Source: Clostridia bacterium
GTDB lineage: Bacteria; Bacillota; Clostridia; Lachnospirales; CAG-274
NCBI GenBank assembly: GCA_030524425.1
Contig: JAUNGN010000001.1
Span: 62,001-126,000, forward strand
Direction: 5' to 3'
DNA: 64,000 nucleotides
Shown here: positions 1-7,475 of the stretch, one piece after another
Layout: the number at the start of each line of letters is the position of its first letter
Position numbering within the stretch: the first letter of the stretch is position 1
Notes under the pieces: model-generated
What the model was told of the DNA's origin: nothing
Databases searched by the model: none
The model's input: only the letters and a program-made list of their open reading frames with translations
Program-made: the position numbers and the translations under genes

Positions 1-483
1 AACAGGTACATTCATAAAAAAGTTTATGTTGGGGGCTAAATCTCTTTTTTGAATATCGGCTTCCGTATTATCCGCAAGCTGAAGCATAAAACTATCTCTG
101 CAATTGTGCATATACCTTTTATCTCTTGAATATCTTACGGTATTGCTTTGAGATGAACAAGCTCCGCCCAATGTATCATGTCTGCCTGTTTTATCAGCTG
201 TAATTTCAAGAAGAGGCTTTCCTGATTCAGCCCTTAAAATACTTCCTGTTGTAAGATAAATATTTTTCTGCATTAAAATTGTTTGTATTGCACTGTAGTG
301 GTCCTCAGGATTTTTTAAATCATAAAATGTTGTATCAACTGCCTGATTACCCTCCACATCTAAAATTCTGAAACTCTGACCTGCCTTAAGGGGATGAATC
401 CAGCCTAAGCCTGCATTGAGAACTTCGTTATAAACAGCATCTTCTATTTTTAATTTACTTTCTTTTTTTACTAATCCATACAT
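1..483 (-). CDS. DUF1989 protein, urea carboxylase-associated (UAAP2 type), 3' end outside window
   Basis: Translation from the ATG at 483 gives about 161 residues and stays open to the window edge. It shows the DUF1989 signature: a core around AGQSFRILDVEGNQAVDTTF, then GRHDTLGGACSS and a CRDSF segment before an NFFMNVPV stretch. The DUF1989 pair UAAP1/UAAP2 is encoded next to urea/guanidine carboxylase and, in the characterised pseudomonad case, forms a carboxyguanidine deiminase (CgdA/CgdB) that feeds guanidine nitrogen into the allophanate route. The ATG follows an AGGAGGG ribosome site and starts 18 bp after the stop of the upstream DUF1989 gene, so the two are cotranscribed. The carboxylase itself would lie beyond the left edge and is not visible. 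Family is confident; the substrate is inferred. Confidence 0.8.
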   Translation of the reverse strand, partial: MYGLVKKESKLKIEDAVYNEVLNAGLGWIHPLKAGQSFRILDVEGNQAVDTTFYDLKNPEDHYSAIQTILMQKNIYLTTGSILRAESGKPLLEITADKTGRHDTLGGACSSQSNTVRYSRDKRYMHNCRDSFMLQLADNTEADIQKRDLAPNINFFMNVPV

Positions 484-501
484 ACTCTGTACCCTCCTAT
501 A

Positions 502-1221
502 TTAAAGACCTAAGAGATTATTATAATCCCAAGTATTTTCAAATGCTCTGTAATTTTCATCTCTGAAGTTTACACAATAATCGGTTAAATCAACAGGAGG
601 TGCATTATAAACCTCCATTGTAATTGGTACTGAAGGATATTCCTTAGATGGGTTAAGAGGGTTTGGAGTATTTGAAGCAATAAACAAAATATCCATTTCA
701 GTCCTTAAAGTTACGGTTGCACCGTCCTTACAATGATTATTTTCATAATGCATACTGCCATCTTCCTCTACATAAACCTTTGAAAAAAGATTTACACAAG
801 GTACTATATCTCTTTTGCCCATATTGTTCCTTACAAGCTCAATTTTGAAATTTTCTTCACCACAGCGATAAAAATCATTACCCTGAACCTGATAAGATGT
901 TTTTCCATATTTCTCATCAGTTAAAATTCTTGTTGTATGACCTGAAATACTGTCATGCCACCCTAAACTGTCTTGAACAATACTTGCCAAAACTCTGCCA
1001 TTGTCACTCATAAGCACATTGCCCTTTGTAAGATGTGATGTATACTGTGCCTTAAGGGTATCAGGCATATTATATCTTTCTGATTTATCCCTCATATTGT
1101 ATAAAAGAACAGATAAATTAGCATTATCACCTAATGCCTTAAAATGAATGTATTTACCTTTGCCTATAAAACCTGACCATTTTTCCCCGGCTCTGAATTC
1201 CTTTGTGAAAATTTTCTGCAT
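502..1221 (-). CDS. DUF1989 protein, urea carboxylase-associated (UAAP1 type)
   Basis: 239 residues from the ATG at 1221, chosen because GGGAGG lies 9 bp upstream; an in-frame start 18 bp earlier (1239) has no such site. It is a full-length DUF1989 protein: an N-terminal FRAGEKWSGFIGKGKYIHF segment, a central SLGWHDSISGHTT motif, CGEENFKIEL, and a C-terminal PVDLTDYCVNFRDENYRAFE tail. It pairs with the second DUF1989 gene directly downstream. By family knowledge the pair assists guanidine (formerly annotated urea) carboxylation pathways as a hetero-oligomeric carboxyguanidine deiminase; that role is inferred here. Transcription probably starts at the promoter near 1310 and must pass a terminator hairpin that ends about 30 bp before the start codon. 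Confidence 0.8.
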   Translation of the reverse strand: MQKIFTKEFRAGEKWSGFIGKGKYIHFKALGDNANLSVLLYNMRDKSERYNMPDTLKAQYTSHLTKGNVLMSDNGRVLASIVQDSLGWHDSISGHTTRILTDEKYGKTSYQVQGNDFYRCGEENFKIELVRNNMGKRDIVPCVNLFSKVYVEEDGSMHYENNHCKDGATVTLRTEMDILFIASNTPNPLNPSKEYPSVPITMEVYNAPPVDLTDYCVNFRDENYRAFENTWDYNNLLGL

Positions 1222-1249
1222 ATATATTGCCTCCCTCATATTTTATAAA

Positions 1250-1287
1250 AACAAAAAGAGCCTAAAGACTTTTATGTCCTTAAGCTC
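1250..1287 (-). terminator. intrinsic terminator/attenuator in the leader of the DUF1989 operon
   Basis: On the minus strand a 12-bp stem (GAGCTTAAGGAC / GTCTTTAGGCTC, two G-U pairs, loop ATAAAA) is followed by TTTTTG. It lies between the promoter at 1310-1338 and the first DUF1989 gene, so it can stop both read-through from the luxR-type gene and transcripts from the operon's own promoter. Confidence 0.75.
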
Positions 1288-1309
1288 CTTCACTTATCTT
1301 ATGCACAAC

Positions 1310-1338
1310 ATTATAGCTTTTTAAATAAATTTATTCAA
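1310..1338 (-). promoter_or_regulatory. sigma-A-type promoter for the DUF1989 operon
   Basis: Minus strand TTGAAT (1333-1338), 17-bp spacer, TATAAT (1310-1315). The predicted start near 1303 leaves only about 16 nt before the terminator stem. Confidence 0.7.
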
Positions 1339-1383
1339 TTCCTCTAAATTATGATTTTATAAATTTTTTCTCATACTTTAGTT

Positions 1384-2154
1384 CTAATTTTTATCATTTT
1401 CATCTGAGTATACCAAATTTACAAGCTGTGTTCTGCTGTTTACTCCCATTTTATTAAATAAATTATATATATGCTTTTTTACTGTTGAAAGACTTATTGA
1501 TAATTTATCACCAATTTCATTATTTAAAAGACCCTTCGATATAAGCTTTAAAATTTCACACTCTCTTTTTGTAAGCTCATATTTATTTTTAACATAATCA
1601 AATCTGTCAAAATCTTTTACTTCGGCTTTTTTACTGCACAAATTATATATAATGTTTGCAATGTGCCCTTTTAACACATTTAAAATATATATGTCCTTTT
1701 CCCTAAAATCCCCAAAAAGCTCATTTCTAAATAAATTAAATACTCCTAAAATTCTGTTATTATTAATTATCAATATACCGCATCCATAGGGAATATCCTC
1801 ATTTTTTAAAAATTCTCTGAAAAAATCGGTTTCAACTCTCAAATTATCATTTAAAATATCCGAATCTCTGTATACCATAGTTTCGTGATTTATTTCATAA
1901 GCAAACTTTAAATAATCACTGTCGTAATATTTGTTAATATAATCATCTATTCCCCTTTCTTCCATACCTTCAAAATATGATTTTTCTTTCATAATATTTC
2001 TGTTATCATCAAGTAAAACCATATACCCCTTTGTATATGGAATTAACATCCTTAAAACAAGAAAAAGCTTCTGTGCTAAAGATGTAATATTGTCAATAGT
2101 ATATATTTCCAACAAAATATTGTTAATTATGTTCCATTCTCTCTCATCTAACAT
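1384..2154 (-). CDS. LuxR-family transcriptional regulator with GAF-like sensor half
   Basis: 256 residues from the ATG at 2154; a TTG start 69 bp further upstream (2223) is possible but sits against the terminator at 2229. The C-terminal 60 residues are a LuxR/GerE helix-turn-helix (LTKRECEILKLISKGLLNNE, then LSISLSTVKKHIYNLFNKMG). The N-terminal 180 residues look like a GAF-type sensor (VLRMLIPYTKGYMVLLD, YGCGILIINNNRILGVFNLF). It is encoded in the same direction and just upstream of the DUF1989 genes, so it is the natural candidate for their activator, responding to a small ligand not identifiable from sequence. The ribosome site of the chosen start is weak, so the N-terminus is uncertain. 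Confidence 0.8.
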   Translation of the reverse strand: MLDEREWNIINNILLEIYTIDNITSLAQKLFLVLRMLIPYTKGYMVLLDDNRNIMKEKSYFEGMEERGIDDYINKYYDSDYLKFAYEINHETMVYRDSDILNDNLRVETDFFREFLKNEDIPYGCGILIINNNRILGVFNLFRNELFGDFREKDIYILNVLKGHIANIIYNLCSKKAEVKDFDRFDYVKNKYELTKRECEILKLISKGLLNNEIGDKLSISLSTVKKHIYNLFNKMGVNSRTQLVNLVYSDENDKN

Positions 2155-2228
2155 AAACTCACCATACTCGTGTAAACTAATCACTTTTATAAATTGAAAT
2201 TGATATATATTTAAATTATACAAAAACC

Positions 2229-2257
2229 AAAAAATCTCGGCTTAATCCGAGATTTTT
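2229..2257. terminator. bidirectional intrinsic terminator
   Basis: AAAATCTCGG and CCGAGATTTT form a 10-bp stem around a 6-nt loop, with T-runs on both strands. It separates the luxR-type gene from the RHS toxin locus. Confidence 0.75.
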
Positions 2258-2394
2258 ATTACTTTTAAATTATTATATCAATTTAATTAATAAATATCAA
2301 TATATTTTTACTTGAACTGTCAAAAACCGACATATTTGAAGTCAGAATATTAACGTAAATATTAAATTTCATAAGGAAAATCATGTATAATTTA

Positions 2395-2602
2395 TTAAAA
2401 AAATCTTTTGGCAAATTCAACCTTTTTATCTGATAAATATTCAAATAACGTTAACAAATCACCTTTCTTCAAACAAAAAATAATTATCTTCCAAAGCCAT
2501 ATATTCTATTACATCAGAATCAATAGGATTGTAGTCATATTTAGAATATACAATCCCTCTTGCACAAGACATATTTATCCAGCTTGCTCATATTCAAACA
2601 TA
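2395..2602 (-). pseudogene. decayed small gene, possibly an immunity-gene remnant
   Basis: Reading the minus strand gives coding-like but broken sequence. One frame holds YSKYDYNPIDSDVIEYMALE and ends at a stop at 2459-2461; a second frame continues as LLTLFEYLSDKKVEFAKRFF to a stop at 2395. A one-base shift would join them. It lies directly downstream of a copy of the M91-type toxin tail, the position an immunity gene takes in the intact cassettes. No family can be assigned. Confidence 0.4.
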
Positions 2603-2695
2603 CTGAGTCATTAAATCGTTTTCTGTAATTCTGCCTGAAGAGTTTTGTCGTTTCCATTCAACTAACCCAACCGTTTCTAATTCTTCAGAATAATT
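2603..2695 (-). pseudogene. fragment of the RHS M91-type toxin C-terminus
   Basis: About 93 bp are nearly identical to positions 7505-7598, the part of the big RHS gene that encodes the EELETVGLVEWKRQ segment near its C-terminus. Nothing else of the toxin remains. To the right (2696-2781) the minus strand has a short open stretch containing FLKPSGYLYKNDF that I cannot place. This is the trace of a third displaced cassette. Confidence 0.75.
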
Positions 2696-2781
2696 GAAAG
2701 TTACCGGCTTTTTTCATTCGCAAAATCATTTTTATATAAATATCCGGATGGTTTTAAAAAAAATTCAAATCTTTTAATCGG

Positions 2782-3210
2782 TTAAACACCAAATCCAAAT
2801 TCTATTATTGAGCCATCAGATTTAAACATAACAAATATACTTCCACCCAGCTCAACAGTATTGCTATCAAATAAAAATGATTTTTTTGAAGATATTACAG
2901 TAAAGACCTTCCAAACATTATCATAACCCAATGCATCCATTCTAACTGCTTTTAACTCTACGTTGCTATTTTTTAAATAATCTGAAAAACCTTTTTTTAA
3001 TAGTAAATATCCATACTCTTCTGCTAATTCTTCATCAGATATAAACACATTACATTTTTGGTTAATCTCATTTATATAATCTTCATTAATTTCATTTTCA
3101 TAACTAATATTCTGATTACTGGTTTTATTCTCTTTATAATTAACATTAATTATCATTACACAGGCAAACAATATTATCAAAAAAAATAGTATAAAAATTT
3201 TTTTATTCAA
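2782..3210 (-). CDS. putative immunity protein (NTF2-fold-like), membrane or lipid anchored
   Basis: 142 residues from a TTG at 3210, preceded by AGGGGAG with 8-nt spacing. The N-terminus is a single hydrophobic segment (IFILFFLIILFACVMIINV) with a weak lipobox-like LFAC. The soluble part ends in ELGGSIFVMFKSDGSIIEFG, resembling the C-terminal strands of NTF2-fold immunity proteins. It starts 16 bp after the stop of the displaced DUF4329-type toxin tip (3226) in the same direction, the usual toxin-immunity arrangement. Immunity function is inferred from position and the strand pattern only. Confidence 0.55.
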   Translation of the reverse strand: MNKKIFILFFLIILFACVMIINVNYKENKTSNQNISYENEINEDYINEINQKCNVFISDEELAEEYGYLLLKKGFSDYLKNSNVELKAVRMDALGYDNVWKVFTVISSKKSFLFDSNTVELGGSIFVMFKSDGSIIEFGFGV

Positions 3211-3225
3211 AATTAACGCTCCCCT

Positions 3226-4701
3226 CTAAAAAGAAAATAATGTTTTTGATTTAGTATAGCCAAATATTAAAGGACCACTGTTGCTTTCTGTATACTTAAT
3301 TTCTTTAACTGCATTAACCAAATACATATTCTTTCTTTTTTTCTCCATACCCATATAATCATCTGCATAGCTAAAATCTCCAGCATACTTTACATTCTGC
3401 CAATGAATATGTATTATAGCCGTTGTATCATTAGTCAATGAAAGTGTCACATGATTTTTGTTCTTTTCTGACAACATAGAATTACTAACATCATCAAATA
3501 TATATTTACCATCTCGTTCCTTTATTAGTGCACCATACTCCTGTTCTTCACTCATAGACTTTGGATAATACATAAGCGCAAAAGCTAATGCCGCATCTTC
3601 TTCACTGTCAAACAAATCTCCTTCAATATGTAAAGTTTGTATATTAAACAAAGAAAAATCATTCTTCAATATATTGTTGTCAATAATTGCTCTTCCATTA
3701 ACAACTCTAACCTGAGCCTTGTCATTCCCAACTGAATATGTTTTTATTTTATTCTTTATTTGTACTGTCACACTTTTTAAATAACCTTGTTCATCATAAG
3801 ACGGATTTACAATTCCTCCATTCTTCTTGGCTATATAAGAAAGCATTACATCATCCAACCCACTCGGATCTACAAACATCACAGGATTACCACCACAATA
3901 AGCATACCAGTTAAGACCATCCTTTATCGGATCTTCCGTTGTAAATCTGCCGGTACTTGGGTTATAGTTCCTTGCTCTCAGGTAAATACTTTCCAGTTCA
4001 TCATCATAGTATTCACCGCAGTATCTGAAGGGATTAGTATCACTGCTGTCAGGGTTAAGCTCATTGCCGAAAGCATCATAGCTGTAGGTCTTTTCCAAGT
4101 TTCCGCTCTTATCCGTCATACCCGCCACATCACCATGGCCATTGAATATATAAAGCTTAGTATTATGACTGCTTAATTCCTTACTTGTTCCCGTTCTCAT
4201 ATATCCCGGGGATTTTGCATAGCTCCTTATTTCATCGGCTGTAACTGTCATCATTAACCCGTCTCCGTCCCAAAGGAAGCTTGTTTTATTTCCCTTTACT
4301 GACTTTGAAAATCTTAAGCCGTTTGCCATGTAGGTGTATTCTGCCGTATTTTTCATTTCATCTTCAAGCTTTACAAGCTGATTTAAACCGTTGTATGTAA
4401 AAATTTCATAGCCGTAACCGCTGTCCCCGCTGTCTGCAAAAAATCCCAGTTCAGGTTTTCCTGTCAGGTTTTCTCTGCTCATGTCCTTCCTTATCTGATT
4501 ACCGTTATTATCATAGGTATAAATCACAGTGTCTGCATAGCCTGCTCCGCTGTTTTTCCTGCTTGACTTTAAAAGCCTGTTATTCCTGTCATAGGTATAG
4601 CTTGTTACATAGCTTTCTCCCCCCGTTACGGTAAGGGAGCTTCTGTTGCCTGCGCTGTCATAAGCATATGCCATATTTACAGTTTTCCGTTTGCTGTAAG
4701 C
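3226..4701 (-). pseudogene. displaced RHS core plus DUF4329-type toxin tip (orphan rhs-CT cassette)
   Basis: An open frame of 482 codons (3226-4674). Its first about 275 codons are a near-identical copy of the end of the RHS core (3860-4701 matches 8139-8981), through the conserved LRARNYNPSTGRF and FVDPSGLD. After DPSGL the sequence differs completely from the big gene: about 210 residues with a DUF4329-like pattern (SEEDAALAFALMYYPKSMSE, then IIHIHWQ, DFSYADDYMG). It has no signal peptide and no promoter or ribosome site at the truncated 5' end, and at 4684-4688 it lacks one T of a T-run present in the full gene, which shifts the frame. It is probably silent and serves as a recombination donor; an internal start cannot be excluded. 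Confidence 0.75.
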
Positions 4702-4732
4702 TGTTTTGCATATTGCATATCAAACATTTTAT

Positions 4733-4834
4733 GGGACAGTTTAAATTAAATCTTCTCATATAAGTAAATATATTTTTATAAATTTATCAATTTAAAATTG
4801 GTTTAATTGAAGTTTTTATCAATTCAACTGTCCC
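4733..4834. repeat. 102-bp inverted-repeat element between two RHS cassettes
   Basis: GGGACAGTT (4733-4741) and AACTGTCCC (4826-4834) bound a very AT-rich interior with further short inverted repeats. It lies exactly between the truncated 5' end of the DUF4329 cassette and the immunity gene of the next cassette. It could be a small MITE-like insertion or a large stem-loop. Confidence 0.45.
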
Positions 4835-4848
4835 TTGTTTTGTGTTTT

Positions 4849-5646
4849 TTAATGAATATAATCCTGATAAGGTTTTCCTTGCTTTCCTGAAATGGTATCA
4901 TTATCTAAATTTAAACACTTATTAATGTAATTATCACAATTCCAAATAGACTTCATTTTTATCTTTCTAATAAATGTTCGTAAATGTTCACTATAGCTAT
5001 AACACTTACCATTATAATAAAAGCCTCTTGCATAGTCTGCTACATATTCAAGTGTAAAGTACTTATTTGATACAGGTATTAAATTATTAAATTTAAGCTT
5101 ATTTAATAAAATAAAATATTCAAATATTGATAATTTATCCGTATACTCCTCATGTTTACCTCGTATATAAAATACATCAGCAATTTCCGTTGAAACTTTT
5201 TTTCCCGTCACTTTTTCATAAAAATCACCATCTTTAAAATAAAATGTTGGAAATAAAGTAAAATCACCCATAATGTATCGCACAGTTCTATCATTATACA
5301 CTACTGCATATTTACTTAATTTATCTTTTTTACCCATAAGCCAAATATTTTCACAAATTATTCCTTCCTTTGAAAAGTCCGTAGCTTTTATACAAGTTTC
5401 TATTCTTTTATAATATTCATTAAGTCCTTCCGTTTCTTGTAAATTAAAACCTTCATCATAGAATTGATTCAACATTAAATTGGCTTCTTCCTCTGTAAGA
5501 TTATTTTCTACAAACGTAAAATATGTTTCATCATAAGGTTCAATATCACTAATTATAAAAAAGACAGTATACAATAAAATAAATACAAATATTATTCTTA
5601 TTAATATTATTTTGATTTTATTTAACACTTCATGTATGCAAAACAT
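4849..5646 (-). CDS. putative membrane-anchored immunity protein for the displaced M91-type tip
   Basis: 265 residues. The ATG overlaps the end of the M91-type tip frame by 17 bp, so translation is coupled. One N-terminal membrane segment (IKIILIRIIFVFILLYTVFF) precedes a polar domain with no recognised family. Layout and motif order resemble the immunity candidate of the full-length RHS gene (6771-7475): a membrane helix, then ICEN(I/Y)-like and AVV-DRTVRYIM-like segments matching ICEYI and AVLCKDKTIKYIV there. The two are likely distant paralogues protecting against related metallopeptidase tips. Function is inferred from context. Confidence 0.6.
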   Translation of the reverse strand: MFCIHEVLNKIKIILIRIIFVFILLYTVFFIISDIEPYDETYFTFVENNLTEEEANLMLNQFYDEGFNLQETEGLNEYYKRIETCIKATDFSKEGIICENIWLMGKKDKLSKYAVVYNDRTVRYIMGDFTLFPTFYFKDGDFYEKVTGKKVSTEIADVFYIRGKHEEYTDKLSIFEYFILLNKLKFNNLIPVSNKYFTLEYVADYARGFYYNGKCYSYSEHLRTFIRKIKMKSIWNCDNYINKCLNLDNDTISGKQGKPYQDYIH

Positions 5647-6553
5647 AGTACCATCCTCTCTTGCCCTTTCCCAACTGATTCCTTATCATATTTTCTGTTA
5701 TAACTGGATATTTGTCTTTTATATATTGATTGCCAGCTTTTTCTCTTACAGACCATCCAACTAATCCAACAGTTTCAAATTCCTCGGACTGTACAATTGT
5801 TTTTACTCTTTTTCCATTACTATCCGGAGACACTCCTTCAAATTCGACTTTTTCATTATATGTACTTTGACTCGTTTCCTCTCTATAAGCATGAACTAAC
5901 TCATGAGATAAAGAAATACAGCTAATTGCATCTACTGTTTCAAACTCTCTATAATAGAATTTACCATCATTATAGACATCATTAGCTATTACGACTTTTG
6001 CTGGTGTGTTAGGATTATATTTTATTGTTTTTGTATCTTTTTCGTAAGAATTTGTCTCCTGACTATTTATCAACACATCAATGGTATATACATTATCACT
6101 TTCTATTAATGTATTTAGAAGAATATAACCCGGCAAATTACTGTTTTTATTATTCATGTTCAATGTTATATTTCCGCTGATACTAATATTTACCACACCA
6201 TCAGGCGGTCCTGATGCAGGACCTAATAACTTATTAAGATCTACATTTAAACTGTTTACCGCATTCTTACCTTCATCCTGTGAAATCAGAGTTTTATAAT
6301 CACTAATCAGTATAGTTAAGCCACTCGGATCTACAAACATCACAGGATTACCACCACAATAAGCATACCAGTTAAGACCATCCTTTATCGGATCTTCCGT
6401 TGTAAATCTGCCGGTACTTGGGTTATAGTTCCTTGCTCTCAGGTAAATACTTTCCAGTTCATCATCATAGTATTCACCGCAGTATCTGAAGGGATTAGTA
6501 TCACTGCTGTCAGGGTTAAGCTCATTGCCGAAAGCATCATAGCTGTAGGTCTT
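5630..6553 (-). pseudogene. displaced RHS core fragment plus M91-like metallopeptidase tip
   Basis: The frame opens right after an in-frame TAA at 6554-6556 and runs to 5630. It starts with a 235-bp copy of the RHS core end (6321-6555) through LRARNYNPSTGRF and MFVDPSGL, followed by about 228 residues of tip with SLSHELVHAYR (HExxH zinc site), the M91/NleD-type effector peptidase pattern. The tip differs clearly from that of the full gene but keeps EFETVGLVGW and KRGWYY near the end. No start codon with a ribosome site is visible before GTG/ATG at 6343/6340. It reads as a displaced toxin tip that keeps its immunity gene. Confidence 0.75.
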
Positions 6554-6640
6554 TTATAAGTGTTGGCTGGATACACAGCCTTTGTTACATTTCCTATTTT
6601 ATCATAAGTGTATGAATTTGTAAAGTTATTTTGGCATCTA
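6554..6640 (-). repeat. mosaic of two distant RHS-core segments
   Basis: The bases beyond the 5' edge of the displaced M91 cassette match two non-adjacent parts of the full gene: about 6556-6594 matches 10157-10195, then about 6590-6637 matches 10674-10720. The join falls in the shared run CTTTGTTACATTTCC. The YD-coding frame is lost at the junction with the cassette. Confidence 0.75.
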
Positions 6641-6713
6641 TTTGATATGCAATGCAATAACAACAGACTATGTAATTCATGCTAGGATAACTTTCATGTT
6701 AGAATATACAACT

Positions 6714-6744
6714 AATTAAGCGAAGCCAAAGGCTCCGCTTAATT
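6714..6744 (-). terminator. probable terminator of the RHS toxin-immunity transcript
   Basis: AATTAAGCG...CGCTTAATT with an inner AGCC/GGCT pairing forms a long stem with one mismatch and an AAA loop, 27 bp past the stop of the immunity candidate. There is no long T-run, so efficiency is uncertain. Confidence 0.5.
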
Positions 6745-6770
6745 ATCATAAACTTAACTCAATTTAGAAT

Positions 6771-7475
6771 TTAAAAATACTTGAAGCCGCTATCTTTATA
6801 TATTATTTCCTTTAAATAACCGCCAATTGCATCCTCAATCATATTTGAAATAAAACTGTTATCTTCTTCAAAATCATAATACTGATCTTCCAAATAAAAT
6901 ACATTTTTATCTTCTGAATGTGGTTTTCCAAAATCATATTCATTATTCTTTGCATGACATAATTTTAATAATTTTAATAAATTTATTATTTTATTATATT
7001 GAGGATTTTGTAACTCTAAATCTTTTGTTTCCTTTACATCACAATTTAGCCAGCTAACTTTTATAGGCTCATCATAGTTATATCTGTCCTCTATATTCTC
7101 TACTGTTCCTATGGCATCAACAATATATTTTATTGTTTTATCCTTACATAAGACAGCATAAATATTTCTTTTTTGAGCAGGACCCTCATATATAACTGTT
7201 GTATTTATAAATATATACTCACATATAATATCTTCACCTGGAAAATCGAAAAACTTTGTATATTGGTAATCAAGCTTCTTCATATTTTCAAAATCTTTTA
7301 ATTTATAATATTCTAACCATTTTTTAGAACTTTCCTCGGTTTCAATACTGACAGTCATAGTGAATCCAGTTTTATTATATGTGTCTATTGTTATAAAGCA
7401 TTTAAAGGTAACGACTGTTAATAATATCAGTATAATAATGAAATAAATAATAATTTTCCCTACTCTTTTCTTCAT
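6771..7475 (-). CDS. putative membrane-anchored immunity protein of the full-length RHS toxin
   Basis: 234 residues. Its ATG shares one base with the TAA of the RHS gene (TAATG), and AGAGGA lies 8 bp upstream inside the toxin gene, so the two are translationally coupled. The N-terminus is one membrane helix (IIIYFIIILILLTVVTF); the rest is polar and acidic and has no recognised domain. Toxin-then-immunity order, coupling, and a similar protein behind the displaced M91-type tip (4849-5646) point to immunity against the M91-like tip. A longer reading from upstream starts overlaps the toxin gene and lacks a ribosome site. Confidence 0.65.
   Translation of the reverse strand: MKKRVGKIIIYFIIILILLTVVTFKCFITIDTYNKTGFTMTVSIETEESSKKWLEYYKLKDFENMKKLDYQYTKFFDFPGEDIICEYIFINTTVIYEGPAQKRNIYAVLCKDKTIKYIVDAIGTVENIEDRYNYDEPIKVSWLNCDVKETKDLELQNPQYNKIINLLKLLKLCHAKNNEYDFGKPHSEDKNVFYLEDQYYDFEEDNSFISNMIEDAIGGYLKEIIYKDSGFKYF

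Noticed and set aside
1240..1380. Guanidine-type riboswitch upstream of the DUF1989 genes
   Set aside because: The leader is under 90 nt and shows only a terminator stem; none of the conserved loops of guanidine-I, -II or -III that I know are present.
2408..2614. 68-codon plus-strand frame
   Set aside because: It runs antisense to decayed minus-strand coding sequence and has no ribosome site or homology-like features.
6439..6663. 74-codon minus-strand frame with YD-like start
   Set aside because: Its first part is the mosaic of RHS segments and its second part is the RHS core read out of frame, so it is not a gene.
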